Shown here: positions 18,642-27,311 of the stretch, piece after piece | Layout of the letters: the number at the start of each line of letters is the position of its first letter | How positions within the stretch are numbered: the stretch's first letter is position 1 | NCBI RefSeq assembly: GCF_035818635.1 | Contig: NZ_JAYLLH010000001.1 | Location: 186,001 to 250,000, forward strand | DNA: 64,000 nucleotides | From: Mesobacterium_A hydrothermale | GTDB lineage: Bacteria > Pseudomonadota > Alphaproteobacteria > Rhodobacterales > Rhodobacteraceae | Direction of reading: 5' to 3' | Made by a program: the position numbers and the translations under genes | The notes under the pieces: generated by a model | Databases searched by the model: none | The model's input: only the letters and a program-made list of their open reading frames with translations | What the model was told of the DNA's origin: nothing

Positions 18642-19013
18642 ATGCGTTACCTGACCGCCCGTAAACGCGCCGAAGGCAAGGGTGCCGCCCATTCCGGGAC
18701 AGAGCATCACTGGTACATGACCGTCAGCGGCGTTGGCCTTGCGCTGATCGTGCCGACCTTCCTTTACGTCTTTGGCACCGCCCTTGGCGGCACCTACGAA
18801 GAGGTGCAGGCCACCTTCGCCCGCCCGATCCCGGCGATCCTGACCGGGCTGGTGCTGTTCGTCGGCTTGCAGCATTTCCGCAAGGGCGCCCAGATCATGA
18901 TCGAGGACTACGCCCGCGGCATGACCCGCAAGTTCCTGGTCATCGGCACCATCGCGCTGACCTACGGGTTGACGGCCACCGGTCTGTTCGCCCTGGCCAA
19001 ACTCGCGCTTTAA
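18642..19013 (+). CDS. sdhD: Succinate dehydrogenase hydrophobic membrane anchor
   Basis: The second membrane anchor of complex II, 123 residues with three hydrophobic segments. After a basic N-terminus (RYLTARKRAEGKG) comes HHWYMTVSGVGLALIVPTF, then the GLQHFRKGAQIMIEDYARG segment, whose His and Tyr are placed like those that contact haem and quinone in other SdhD proteins. AGGAGG lies upstream and sdhA follows after 18 bp. Confidence 0.93.
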   Translation: MRYLTARKRAEGKGAAHSGTEHHWYMTVSGVGLALIVPTFLYVFGTALGGTYEEVQATFARPIPAILTGLVLFVGLQHFRKGAQIMIEDYARGMTRKFLVIGTIALTYGLTATGLFALAKLAL

Positions 19014-19031
19014 GACATCGGAGACGCCAAG

Positions 19032-20837
19032 ATGGCTGCATACGAATACGAAACGCACGAATACGATGTCGTGGTTGTGGGCGCCGGTGGCGCTGGCCTG
19101 CGCGCGACGCTGGGCATGGCAGAACAGGGGCTGCGCACCGCTTGCGTGACCAAGGTGTTCCCGACCCGGTCGCACACCGTCGCGGCACAGGGCGGCATCG
19201 CGGCCAGCCTTGCCAACATGGGGCCGGACAACTGGCAATGGCACATGTACGACACCGTCAAGGGGTCGGACTGGCTGGGCGATACCGATGCGATGGAATA
19301 CCTTGCGCGTGAAGCGCCCAAGGCGGTTTACGAACTGGAACATTACGGCGTGCCGTTTTCGCGCACCGAGGAAGGCAAGATTTATCAGCGTCCGTTCGGT
19401 GGCCACACCACCGAATTTGGCGAAGGCCCGCCGGTGCAGCGCACCTGCGCCGCAGCCGACCGGACCGGCCACGCCATTCTGCACACGCTTTATGGCCAGT
19501 CGCTGAAGAACAACGCCGAATTCTACATCGAGTATTTCGCCATAGACTTGGTGATGGGCGACGACGGCACCTGCCAGGGTGTGGTCTGCTGGAAGCTGGA
19601 CGATGGCACGTTCCACGTGTTCAACGCCAAGATGGTCGTGCTGGCCACCGGCGGCTATGGCCGCGCCTATTTCAGTGCCACCAGCGCGCACACCTGCACC
19701 GGCGACGGTGGCGGCATGGTGGCCCGCGCGGGCCTGCCGTTGCAGGACATGGAATTCGTGCAGTTCCACCCCACCGGCATCTACGGCTCTGGCTGTCTGA
19801 TCACCGAAGGGGCACGGGGCGAAGGCGGATACCTGACCAACTCTGAAGGCGAACGGTTCATGGAGCGCTATGCGCCCACCTACAAGGACCTGGCGCCGCG
19901 TGACTATGTCAGCCGGTCCATGACGATGGAAATCCGCGAAGGGCGCGGGGTCGGCGAACATGGCGACCACATCCACCTGAACCTGTCGCACCTGCCGGCC
20001 GAAGCGCTGCACGAGCGCCTGCCGGGGATTTCGGAATCGGCCAAGATCTTTGCCGGCGTCGACGTGACCAAAGAGCCGATCCCGGTTCTGCCGACCGTGC
20101 ACTACAACATGGGCGGTATCCCGACGAATTATTGGGGCGAGGTGCTGAACCCCACCGCCGACAACCCGACCGCGGTTGTGCCCGGCCTGATGGCCGTGGG
20201 CGAAGCGGGCTGTGCGTCGGTGCACGGGGCAAACCGGCTTGGGTCCAACTCGTTGATCGACCTGGTGGTCTTTGGCCGTGCCGCCGCGATCCGCGCCGGT
20301 CAGGTCGTGGACCGCGCCAAGGGCAACCCGGTGCTGAACCAGGCCTCAGTCGACAAGGCGTTCGATCGGTTCGACGCGGTGCGCAACGCCAAGGGCGAAA
20401 CCCCGACGGCGGAACTGCGTCTGGAAATGCAGCGCACCATGCAGGCCGATGCCGCGGTGTTCCGCACCTCCAAGACATTGGCCGAAGGCGTCGAGAAGAT
20501 GACCGCGATTGCGGCCAAGATGGATGACCTCAAGGTCACCGACCGGTCGCTGATCTGGAACAGCGACCTGATGGAGACGCTGGAACTGACCAACCTGATG
20601 CCGAACGCCCTGGCCACCATCGTCGGCGCAGAGGCGCGCAAGGAATCCCGCGGTGCGCATGCGCACGAGGATTTCACCTCGCGCGACGACGAGAACTGGC
20701 GCGTGCACACCGTGGCGCGGGTCGAGGGCAGCAGCGTCGCGCTGTCCTATCGCCCGGTCATCACCGATCCGCTGACCACAGAGGACGAGGGCGGCATCAG
20801 CCTGAAGACCATCGCGCCCAAGGCGCGGACATTCTGA
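19032..20837 (+). CDS. sdhA: Succinate dehydrogenase flavoprotein subunit
   Basis: Oxidises succinate to fumarate. The 601-residue flavoprotein shows the FAD motif VVVGAGGAGLRATLG, the flavinylation site TRSHTVAAQGGI (covalent FAD on His), the catalytic region EFVQFHPTGIYGSG, and VLPTVHYNMGGIPTN followed by HGANRLGSNSL. Its stop codon TGA shares a base with the ATG of the next small gene, indicating translational coupling. Confidence 0.98.
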   Translation: MAAYEYETHEYDVVVVGAGGAGLRATLGMAEQGLRTACVTKVFPTRSHTVAAQGGIAASLANMGPDNWQWHMYDTVKGSDWLGDTDAMEYLAREAPKAVYELEHYGVPFSRTEEGKIYQRPFGGHTTEFGEGPPVQRTCAAADRTGHAILHTLYGQSLKNNAEFYIEYFAIDLVMGDDGTCQGVVCWKLDDGTFHVFNAKMVVLATGGYGRAYFSATSAHTCTGDGGGMVARAGLPLQDMEFVQFHPTGIYGSGCLITEGARGEGGYLTNSEGERFMERYAPTYKDLAPRDYVSRSMTMEIREGRGVGEHGDHIHLNLSHLPAEALHERLPGISESAKIFAGVDVTKEPIPVLPTVHYNMGGIPTNYWGEVLNPTADNPTAVVPGLMAVGEAGCASVHGANRLGSNSLIDLVVFGRAAAIRAGQVVDRAKGNPVLNQASVDKAFDRFDAVRNAKGETPTAELRLEMQRTMQADAAVFRTSKTLAEGVEKMTAIAAKMDDLKVTDRSLIWNSDLMETLELTNLMPNALATIVGAEARKESRGAHAHEDFTSRDDENWRVHTVARVEGSSVALSYRPVITDPLTTEDEGGISLKTIAPKARTF

Positions 20838-21154
20838 TGCGCGCCGTCGCGGTCCTGTCCTTGTGCGCGCTGACCGCCTGCACCGCCGCGAATGACGCGG
20901 CGGATGCACTGGCGCGCGACCGGGCCAAGACCGTGGTCAACGGTGTGGTGGCCGACCGCTTTCCGGGTGTGAACGCGGCCCCCGTCACCGATTGCATCAT
21001 CGACAATGCCAGCGCGTCCGAGATCCTCTCGGTCGCATCCGCTTCGGTCACGGGCGTGACCGAAGATACCGTTGAAACCGTCGTCACCATCGCACAGCGG
21101 CCCGATACCGTATCCTGCATCGCGGGCAACGGTCTGGCCTTGCTGTCGCTCTAA
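20837..21154 (+). CDS. Putative lipoprotein encoded between sdhA and sdhB
   Basis: A 105-residue protein with a short lipoprotein signal (MRAVAVLSLCALTAC; lipobox LTAC, Cys15). The mature part is small, with two further cysteines (VTDCIIDNAS and TVSCIAGNGLALLSL) that could form one disulphide. The ATG overlaps the sdhA stop by one base and sdhB starts 10 bp after its end, so it belongs to the sdh operon. I know no function. Location outside the cytoplasmic membrane makes a structural complex II subunit unlikely but an assembly or stability role possible. Confidence 0.8.
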   Translation: MRAVAVLSLCALTACTAANDAADALARDRAKTVVNGVVADRFPGVNAAPVTDCIIDNASASEILSVASASVTGVTEDTVETVVTIAQRPDTVSCIAGNGLALLSL

Positions 21155-21164
21155 GGAGAGAGAA

Positions 21165-21944
21165 ATGGTTCAGTTTTCCCTGCCGAAGAATTCGAAAATC
21201 CGCACCGGCAAGACCTGGCCCAAGCCGGCGGGTGCCACCAACGTGCGGGCCTTCCGCATCTATCGCTGGGACCCCGACACCGGGGAAAACCCGCGGGTCG
21301 ATACCTATTTCCTGGACATGGACAAATGCGGTCCGATGGTTCTGGACGCGCTGATCAAGATCAAGAACGAGATCGACCCGACCCTGACCTTCCGCCGGTC
21401 CTGCCGCGAGGGCATCTGCGGGTCCTGCGCGATGAACATCGACGGGATCAACACGCTGGCCTGTATCTATGGCCTGGACGAGATCAAGGGCGACGTGAAG
21501 ATCTATCCGCTGCCGCACATGCCGGTGGTCAAGGACCTGATCCCCGACCTGACCCATTTCTATGCCCAGCACGCCAGCATCATGCCGTGGCTGGAAACCA
21601 AGACCAACCGCCCCGCGAAAGAGTGGAAGCAGTCGATCGAGGATCGCAAGAAACTGGACGGTCTTTATGAATGCGTGATGTGCGCATCTTGCAGCACGTC
21701 CTGCCCCAGCTACTGGTGGAATTCCGACCGCTATCTTGGTCCGGCGGCGCTGCTGCACGCCTATCGCTGGATCATCGATTCCCGCGACGAGGCCACGGGC
21801 GAACGTCTGGACGGGCTGGAAGACCCGTTCAAACTGTACCGCTGCCACACCATCATGAACTGCACCAAGACCTGTCCCAAGGGTCTGAACCCCGCCAAGG
21901 CGATTGCAGAGATCAAGAAGATGATGGTGGATCGTCAGGTCTGA
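21165..21944 (+). CDS. sdhB: Succinate dehydrogenase iron-sulfur subunit
   Basis: Carries electrons from SdhA to quinone. The 259 residues contain the 2Fe-2S site SCREGICGSCAMNIDG with a later LAC, then the 4Fe-4S ligands CVMCASCSTSCPSYW and the 3Fe-4S region CHTIMNCTKTCPKGLNP. ATG 21165 follows AAGGAGAG and starts MVQFSLPKNSK, the family start; a longer frame upstream overlaps the lipoprotein gene and is not used. It is the last gene of the operon. Confidence 0.97.
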   Translation: MVQFSLPKNSKIRTGKTWPKPAGATNVRAFRIYRWDPDTGENPRVDTYFLDMDKCGPMVLDALIKIKNEIDPTLTFRRSCREGICGSCAMNIDGINTLACIYGLDEIKGDVKIYPLPHMPVVKDLIPDLTHFYAQHASIMPWLETKTNRPAKEWKQSIEDRKKLDGLYECVMCASCSTSCPSYWWNSDRYLGPAALLHAYRWIIDSRDEATGERLDGLEDPFKLYRCHTIMNCTKTCPKGLNPAKAIAEIKKMMVDRQV

Positions 21945-22010
21945 GCCTGAACGGATTAGGTGAAGACCGGGATCGGTGGTATTTTTCCCTTGTAACGAGG
22001 GAGGCCACCG

Positions 22011-23165
22011 ATGCCCAAGACGATTTCCCTTCTGATCGGAACCACCAAAGGTGCGTTCCTTTTGTCCGCGGACCCTGACCGGCAAGATTGGCAGCTGAGC
22101 GGGCCGCATTGCGACGGCTGGTCGATCAACCACATGGCGGGCGATCCGGCCACCGGCACGCTGGCTGCCGGGGGCGGCGGCGAATGGCCCGGCGCGGGGG
22201 TCTGGATTTCAAGGGACGACGGGCAAAGCTGGACGCTGTCAAAGCTGTCCCGGGGGACCATCGACGACTGGGCCTCGAATGATGCAGAGCTTGCCAGGTT
22301 CATGAACTGGCAGGACATTCCCGCACCGTTCGACGGTTTGAAGGCGATCTGGGCGGTGGCCTATGCCCATGGCACGCTTTGGGCCGGGGCCGATCCGGGC
22401 CTGTTGCTGCGCAGCGACGACCACGGCACCAGTTGGCAGATGGTGGACGGGCTGAACCAGCATGACAGCCGCGACACCTGGATGCCGGGGGCGGCGGGGC
22501 TGGTGGTGCACACCATTGTCAGCGACCCGGATGATCCGGCCCGACTGTGGGCGGCCATTTCCGCGGCGGGGGTCTTTGCCAGCGAAGATGGCGGTGTGAC
22601 ATGGGAGCGGCGCAACCGGATATCCAACGTCGGGGCCTGCCAGCACCATTTCCACCCGGCAGCCCCCCGGAATGGTGAAACCGGGCATTGCGTGCACAAC
22701 GTGGTGCGCGCGCCGGGGCGGGGCGACCTGCTTTATCAGCAAAACCACCACGGGGTGTTTCGCAGCGCGGATGGCGGGCGCAACTGGGATGACATGACCG
22801 AGGGGTTGCCGTCGACCTTCGGTTTTCCCATCGCGGTGCACCCGACCGATCCGCAGACGATCTGGACCTTTCCGCTGAACGGCGACACCGAGGGGCGGTT
22901 TCCGCCGGGCGCGTCGGCCGCCGTCTGGAAATCGACGGATGGTGGCCAAAGCTGGCAGGATTGCCGCGCAGGTCTGCCGCAATCGGGCTGTTTCTTTACC
23001 GTCTTGCGACAGGCGATGACGACCGACAGGCAGTCAAGTCCCGGGGTCTATTTCGGAACGAATTCGGGATCGGTCTTTGCCAGTACCGATGGCGGGGACA
23101 ATTGGCGGGAAATTGCGCGCCACCTGCCGACCGTGCTGTCGGTCGAGGCGTTCGACCGCGCCTGA
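22011..23165 (+). CDS. BNR/Asp-box repeat beta-propeller protein
   Basis: A 384-residue protein with repeated Asp-box motifs: SRDDGQSWTL, SDDHGTSWQM, SEDGGVTWERR, SADGGRNWDD, STDGGQSWQD and STDGGDNWRE. This indicates a propeller of the sialidase/VPS10-like exo-hydrolase superfamily. A cluster GACQHHFHP is conspicuous and could bind metal. There is no signal peptide. Catalytic sialidase residues are not apparent, so the enzymatic role is unknown. It starts 66 bp after sdhB. Confidence 0.85.
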   Translation: MPKTISLLIGTTKGAFLLSADPDRQDWQLSGPHCDGWSINHMAGDPATGTLAAGGGGEWPGAGVWISRDDGQSWTLSKLSRGTIDDWASNDAELARFMNWQDIPAPFDGLKAIWAVAYAHGTLWAGADPGLLLRSDDHGTSWQMVDGLNQHDSRDTWMPGAAGLVVHTIVSDPDDPARLWAAISAAGVFASEDGGVTWERRNRISNVGACQHHFHPAAPRNGETGHCVHNVVRAPGRGDLLYQQNHHGVFRSADGGRNWDDMTEGLPSTFGFPIAVHPTDPQTIWTFPLNGDTEGRFPPGASAAVWKSTDGGQSWQDCRAGLPQSGCFFTVLRQAMTTDRQSSPGVYFGTNSGSVFASTDGGDNWREIARHLPTVLSVEAFDRA

Positions 23166-23276
23166 TGTGCGCCGGGTGCATGGCGTCTATGCGGAAATGG
23201 CCGCTGTTATCGCTGCCAGCCCGCATAGCTTTCCCGCCAAGGGAGGAGCCAACAGACCGATGAAAAGGCATACCCG

Positions 23277-23432
23277 ATGACACCGAAGTTTCCCCGCAAG
23301 GTCGACGCGCAACAGGCGCTGGACTGTCTTGAACAGGCTTGGGCCTATTACACCCCGATGCCGCGCATCGTGACCACGGCCGAGGCGCCCAAGCCCGACC
23401 AGGTCTGGCCGGACTATTTCGCCGCCGCCTGA
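23277..23432 (+). CDS. Small hypothetical protein, 51 residues
   Basis: ATG 23277 to TGA 23430-23432 encodes a 51-residue protein beginning MTPKFPRKVDAQQALDCLEQ, then AWAYYTPMP, and ending WPDYFAAA. The composition (WAYY, W, paired P) looks like a real protein. GGAGG lies at 23242-23246, nearer to an alternative ATG at 23260 that opens a 6-codon frame whose stop overlaps ATG 23277, so a coupled leader is conceivable. It is followed at once by a strong terminator. No family recognised. Confidence 0.5.
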   Translation: MTPKFPRKVDAQQALDCLEQAWAYYTPMPRIVTTAEAPKPDQVWPDYFAAA

Positions 23433-23453
23433 ACGCTGCAGACAGGGCACGAA

Positions 23454-23481
23454 AAAAGGGGCCGTTGTCGCGGCCCCTTTT
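23454..23481. terminator. Bidirectional terminator between the 51-residue gene and mcl1
   Basis: Stem AAAAGGGGCCG (23454-23464) and CGGCCCCTTTT (23471-23481), 6-nt loop, with A and T tracts at the two ends. It lies between convergent genes. Confidence 0.9.
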
Positions 23482-23499
23482 GTGTTTCTTGTACCCGGA

Positions 23500-24456
23500 T
23501 CAGCCCGCGATCATCTCGGACTGGCGGACGATGACCTCGGCCTGCTTGATGCTGGCGATGTCCACCAGTCGGCCCTTGTAGACGGTGGCGCCTTCGCCGC
23601 GGGCCTTGGCGTCTTCCATCGCTTGCAGGATCTCGCGCGCTTCGGCCACGGCGGCCTCGGACGGGGTGAAGACCTCGTTGGCCAAGGCGACCTGCTTGGG
23701 GTGAATGGCCCATTTGCCAACCATGCCCAGCGTGGCCGACCGCAGCGCCTGCGCGCGGAACCCTTCGTCATCGCTGAAGTCGCCGAACGGGCCGTCCACG
23801 GGCAGCACCCCATGGGTGCGGCAGGCGGCGACGATCGCGGCTTGTGCCCAATGCCACGGGTCCGACCAGTGTTTCACGCCGTCGCGCAGCATGTAGTAGT
23901 TTTCCTGCGTCCCGCCGATGCCGGTGGTCTGCATGCCCATCGAGGCGGCAAAGTCGGCGGCGCCCAGGCTCATCGCCTGCAGGCGCGGGCTGGCGGCGGC
24001 GATTTCCTCGACATGGGCGATTCCGGCGGCGGATTCGATGATCACCTCGAAGCTGATCGGCTTGGTCCGGCCCTTCGCGCGTTCCACGGCGGTGGCCAGC
24101 GCATCGACGGCATAGACATCCGCCGCGCAGCCGACCTTGGGGATCATGATCTGGTCCAGGCGGTCGCTGGCCTGTTCCAGCAGGTCGACCACGTCACGGT
24201 ACCAATAGGGCGTGTCCAGCCCGTTGATCCGCACCGACAGGGTCTTGGTGCCCCAGTCGATATCGCCAATGGCCTGGATGATATTGGCGCGGGCGCTGTC
24301 CTTGTCCGACGGCGCGACCGAATCCTCGAGGTCGAGGTTGATCACGTCCGCGGCCGAGGCGGCCATCTTCTCGAAAATCGCGGGGCGAGAGCCGGGGCCA
24401 AACAACTGGCACCGGTTCGGGCGTGCAGGCGCGGCAGGCTGGATGCGGAAGGACAT
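23500..24456 (-). CDS. mcl1: L-malyl-CoA/beta-methylmalyl-CoA lyase
   Basis: Cleaves L-malyl-CoA to acetyl-CoA and glyoxylate and handles beta-methylmalyl-CoA in the ethylmalonyl-CoA pathway. The 318-residue product starts MSFRIQPAAPARPNRCQLFG and contains VINLDLEDSVAP (metal-binding acidic residues), VRINGLDTPYWYRD, IMIPKVGCAADVYAVD, the FEVIIESAAGI segment with catalytic Glu, and GKWAIHPKQVALANEVF. This is essentially the Rhodobacter Mcl1 sequence and length. ATG 24456 has AGAGGT upstream. It is monocistronic, bounded by a terminator. Confidence 0.95.
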   Translation of the reverse strand: MSFRIQPAAPARPNRCQLFGPGSRPAIFEKMAASAADVINLDLEDSVAPSDKDSARANIIQAIGDIDWGTKTLSVRINGLDTPYWYRDVVDLLEQASDRLDQIMIPKVGCAADVYAVDALATAVERAKGRTKPISFEVIIESAAGIAHVEEIAAASPRLQAMSLGAADFAASMGMQTTGIGGTQENYYMLRDGVKHWSDPWHWAQAAIVAACRTHGVLPVDGPFGDFSDDEGFRAQALRSATLGMVGKWAIHPKQVALANEVFTPSEAAVAEAREILQAMEDAKARGEGATVYKGRLVDIASIKQAEVIVRQSEMIAG

Positions 24457-24520
24457 CGGGACCTCTTTCTTGTGGTAAGGAAATTTCGTTTCTGCTGGGC
24501 GAGGGGTTATTAAATTACGC

Positions 24521-24531
24521 TGCGCTGCGCA
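24521..24531 (-). promoter_or_regulatory. Palindrome TGCGC-T-GCGCA upstream of mcl1
   Basis: An 11-bp symmetric site lies 65 bp before the mcl1 start, next to an AT-rich stretch (TAATTTAATAA on the gene strand) that could hold the -10 region. A regulator site is inferred; no factor is identified. Confidence 0.35.
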
Positions 24532-24574
24532 AGTCATTTTCGCAGGTGCAGAAACGCCCCGCATCGCCGGGGGA

Positions 24575-26095
24575 TCAGAACCGTATCCGATCAAAGCAGA
24601 ACGCGTTTCCCGAAGCGCTGTTGCGCAGGCAGGTGATCTGGTCCCCTAGGTCCGAGGCTGCGGCGATATAGTCGGACGTGGCGGAGTTGCCGTTGATGGT
24701 TTGATCGCCGTCCAGGCCAATCACGGTCTTTGCGCCGCTGGGCCACGTAAAGCTCAGCGTCACGACCATCTCTCCGGCGCCGGTGAACCGGGCAGTTTCG
24801 ACGGCGCGACACGCATCGTTATCCGTCAAGGTGTCATTGGCATCAAAGACGATGCAACGGGTGTTCACGGAACGGCTGTCGCTCCAGACGGTTGCCTCTG
24901 CCTGCAAGGCACCGGTACCGTACTCACGGCTGAGGTCGGCAAAGCGCGTCCACGGTGGATAAAAGGCGGCTTGATCAAGGAACATGACCCCGCCACGCGA
25001 GAACGAGACCGCCAGGCGACGGTTGTTGTCTGCCAGCGGGTTGGCTTGTGGCCAAATCCCGCCGAAGGTGGCTTCGCAATTCAAGCCGTCTTCGGCAGGG
25101 TCGGGATCGGATACGAAACTGGCGGTGCCGAAATCGCCGGGGGCGCCAAGCGCAAGCTTCAGGACGCCCCGGTTGTAGTGCCGCACCAACAGCCCCTCTG
25201 CGTAGTCCCCCAGCCGGCGACCGGCAAAGAATCCGCTGTCCGGGCCGTCAAGGCGGTTGGCATAGCTTTCGAGATAGGAGGTTGCGGGCATCAGTGCCGA
25301 TTGGGTGTTCAGGCAGACGTTGACGAAATGCGCCCGGGTCAGACGCGCGGGATGCGGCAGGCCGACGACGTCGATCATCCATTGCGCTGCCTCGCCAACG
25401 GTCGACAGGACGTACATCTCTTGCGGCGGGGTGGCGACCATGCGGTTCAGCAGCGTGGCCGGAAAGCGCAGGTCCGCCTGACGGTCGCTGAGTTCCCCGA
25501 TCGAGCGCACGGCCACGGTAAACGCCTTGTCGACGGCCTCGGCGGTATAGTTGCCGTCCGGGATTGTCAGGCCTGGCGCGTGAAACCCGAGCGAGCCCTG
25601 CGCATGCAGGACGCGGTTGGGCAGGCGCCCGGCGGGGCCTTCGCTTTCAGACCCGCCTGCCATGAACAGCACGGCGCAGGCAGAGTGACAGCGTGCCCCG
25701 GCGGCGACCGCCGTACCAATGGCGGTATTGAGAGACGACCTTTCTGACTGGCGGTTGGTCAGAACGTCTGACATGCGCAAGGCCTCGGCAAGAGAGCCAC
25801 CGGCACTGTCGAGACAGATCCGGGGAACGACAGTCCCTGCGCCACCGTCGAAACGGGCAATGAAGTCAGGGTTGTCCCGATAAGGGTTCGTGCCGATACT
25901 CTTGGTCAAAGCGTCGCGAAACCGTTCGGCATCGCCCGGCACGATCTGGCCGCGGATGGTCATGAAACAGCCCAGCTCGGCGTCCCCGCCCGGCAAGAAT
26001 TCTGCGGCATCGGCCCGGGGCGCAAGGGCGACCAGCAGGTTCAGGCCAAGCGCGGCCAGCACAGAACCGCGCGCTTTCAGGTGACGAAATAGCAT
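24575..26095 (-). CDS. Periplasmic ClpP/crotonase-fold protein (COG3904-like)
   Basis: A 506-residue protein with a signal peptide (basic MLFRHLKARG, a hydrophobic core ending ALAPRADA, then AEFLPGG). The N-terminal half has ICLDSAGGSLAEALRMSDVL and GARCHSACAVLFMAGG. This matches the SxGG oxyanion loop and the Ser in CxSxC/A of ClpP-like predicted periplasmic proteases. The Ser of CHSACA would be the nucleophile. The C-terminal half (residues about 260-506) has several cysteines and no domain I recognise. It is divergent from dgcN, and no partner gene is evident. Confidence 0.75.
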   Translation of the reverse strand: MLFRHLKARGSVLAALGLNLLVALAPRADAAEFLPGGDAELGCFMTIRGQIVPGDAERFRDALTKSIGTNPYRDNPDFIARFDGGAGTVVPRICLDSAGGSLAEALRMSDVLTNRQSERSSLNTAIGTAVAAGARCHSACAVLFMAGGSESEGPAGRLPNRVLHAQGSLGFHAPGLTIPDGNYTAEAVDKAFTVAVRSIGELSDRQADLRFPATLLNRMVATPPQEMYVLSTVGEAAQWMIDVVGLPHPARLTRAHFVNVCLNTQSALMPATSYLESYANRLDGPDSGFFAGRRLGDYAEGLLVRHYNRGVLKLALGAPGDFGTASFVSDPDPAEDGLNCEATFGGIWPQANPLADNNRRLAVSFSRGGVMFLDQAAFYPPWTRFADLSREYGTGALQAEATVWSDSRSVNTRCIVFDANDTLTDNDACRAVETARFTGAGEMVVTLSFTWPSGAKTVIGLDGDQTINGNSATSDYIAAASDLGDQITCLRNSASGNAFCFDRIRF

Positions 26096-26309
26096 GGGCA
26101 ACCTTCTGAATTGAGCCGGGTCGGGAAAGCGTAGGGGATTCGATCCGGGCCAGCAACGGCGGCGGGTGGTCCACGGTTGCACAGTTCTTCGGCGAATGGG
26201 GGGTTTCACCGCAGAAACTTGCGTCAGCGACGGTGGCCCAGACGATTTTGCAAGCGCTTTCGCCTGCGGACGCCGCAGACTGTCGGAAACGTCAGTGGAG
26301 GCGACCAGA

Positions 26310-27311
26310 ATGATTCAGACCCCTTACCTGCTGTTCCTGGGCGACGCGCCCGACGGTCTTGCCGCCAAGGTGGCGCAGGGCATCAAGGACTGGCGGCCGG
26401 AAAACTGTGTTGGTCAGTTCCGGATGGACGGCTGCAACGCCGACATGGGCCTGCCCGACATGACCCTGGAAGAGGCCAGGGCCGCCGGTGCCAAGACGCT
26501 GGTGATCGGGGTGGCCAACCGCGGCGGGATCATCAGCCCGGCGTGGAAAAAGGTTCTGGTCATGGCGCTGGAAGAAGGGTTTGACCTAGCTTCGGGCCTG
26601 CACAATCTGCTGCGCGACGAACCCGATCTGGTCGCGGTGGCCGAGGCCACTGGCCGCAGCCTGCACGACGTGCGCGTGCCGGAGGTCGACTATCCCATCG
26701 CCAATGGCGAAAAGCGCCGCGGCAAGCGTTGCCTGGCGGTCGGAACCGACTGTTCGGTCGGAAAGATGTACACCGCGCTGTGCCTGGATCGCGAAATGCG
26801 CGAACGGGGGATGAAGGCCACCTTCCGCGCCACCGGTCAGACCGGTATCCTGATCACCGGCGACGGCGTGCCGCTGGATGCGGTGATCGCAGATTTCATG
26901 GCCGGGTCGATCGAATGGCTGACCCCCGACAACGATGACGATCATTGGGACATCATCGAAGGACAGGGCAGCCTGTTCCACGTCAGCTTTTCCGGCGTGA
27001 CCATGGCGCTGATCCACGGCGGCCAGCCCGACGCGCTGATTGTCTGCCACGAACCGACCCGCGAACACATGCGCGGCCTGCCGTCCTATACCCTGCCGTC
27101 GCTGGAAGCGGTGCGGGACATGGCGCTGGCGCTGGCCCGGGTGGCCAACCCCGCGTGCCAGGTGGTGGGCTATTCGATCAACACCAAGGCGATGCCGGAA
27201 GACGAGGCACGGGCCTATCTTGCCGATGTCGAGGCCAGGCTGGGCCTGCCCGCCACCGATCCGTTCCGGTTCGGCGCGGGCAAGCTGGTCGACGCGCTGG
27301 CGGCGATCTGA
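26310..27311 (+). CDS. dgcN: D-glutamate N-acetyltransferase DgcN (DUF1611 family)
   Basis: A 333-residue DUF1611 protein, starting MIQTPYLLFLGDAPDGLAAK. It has ANRGGIISPAW, the P-loop-like AVGTDCSVGKMYTALCL, RATGQTGILITGDGVPLD and GQGSLFHVSFSGV. In marine bacteria DgcN acetylates D-glutamate, and its partner DgcA then racemises N-acetyl-D-glutamate. The next gene is an enolase-superfamily enzyme and the third a D-amino acid transaminase, which fits that pathway. ATG 26310 follows TGGAGG; upstream in-frame sequence is not family-like. Confidence 0.88.
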   Translation: MIQTPYLLFLGDAPDGLAAKVAQGIKDWRPENCVGQFRMDGCNADMGLPDMTLEEARAAGAKTLVIGVANRGGIISPAWKKVLVMALEEGFDLASGLHNLLRDEPDLVAVAEATGRSLHDVRVPEVDYPIANGEKRRGKRCLAVGTDCSVGKMYTALCLDREMRERGMKATFRATGQTGILITGDGVPLDAVIADFMAGSIEWLTPDNDDDHWDIIEGQGSLFHVSFSGVTMALIHGGQPDALIVCHEPTREHMRGLPSYTLPSLEAVRDMALALARVANPACQVVGYSINTKAMPEDEARAYLADVEARLGLPATDPFRFGAGKLVDALAAI

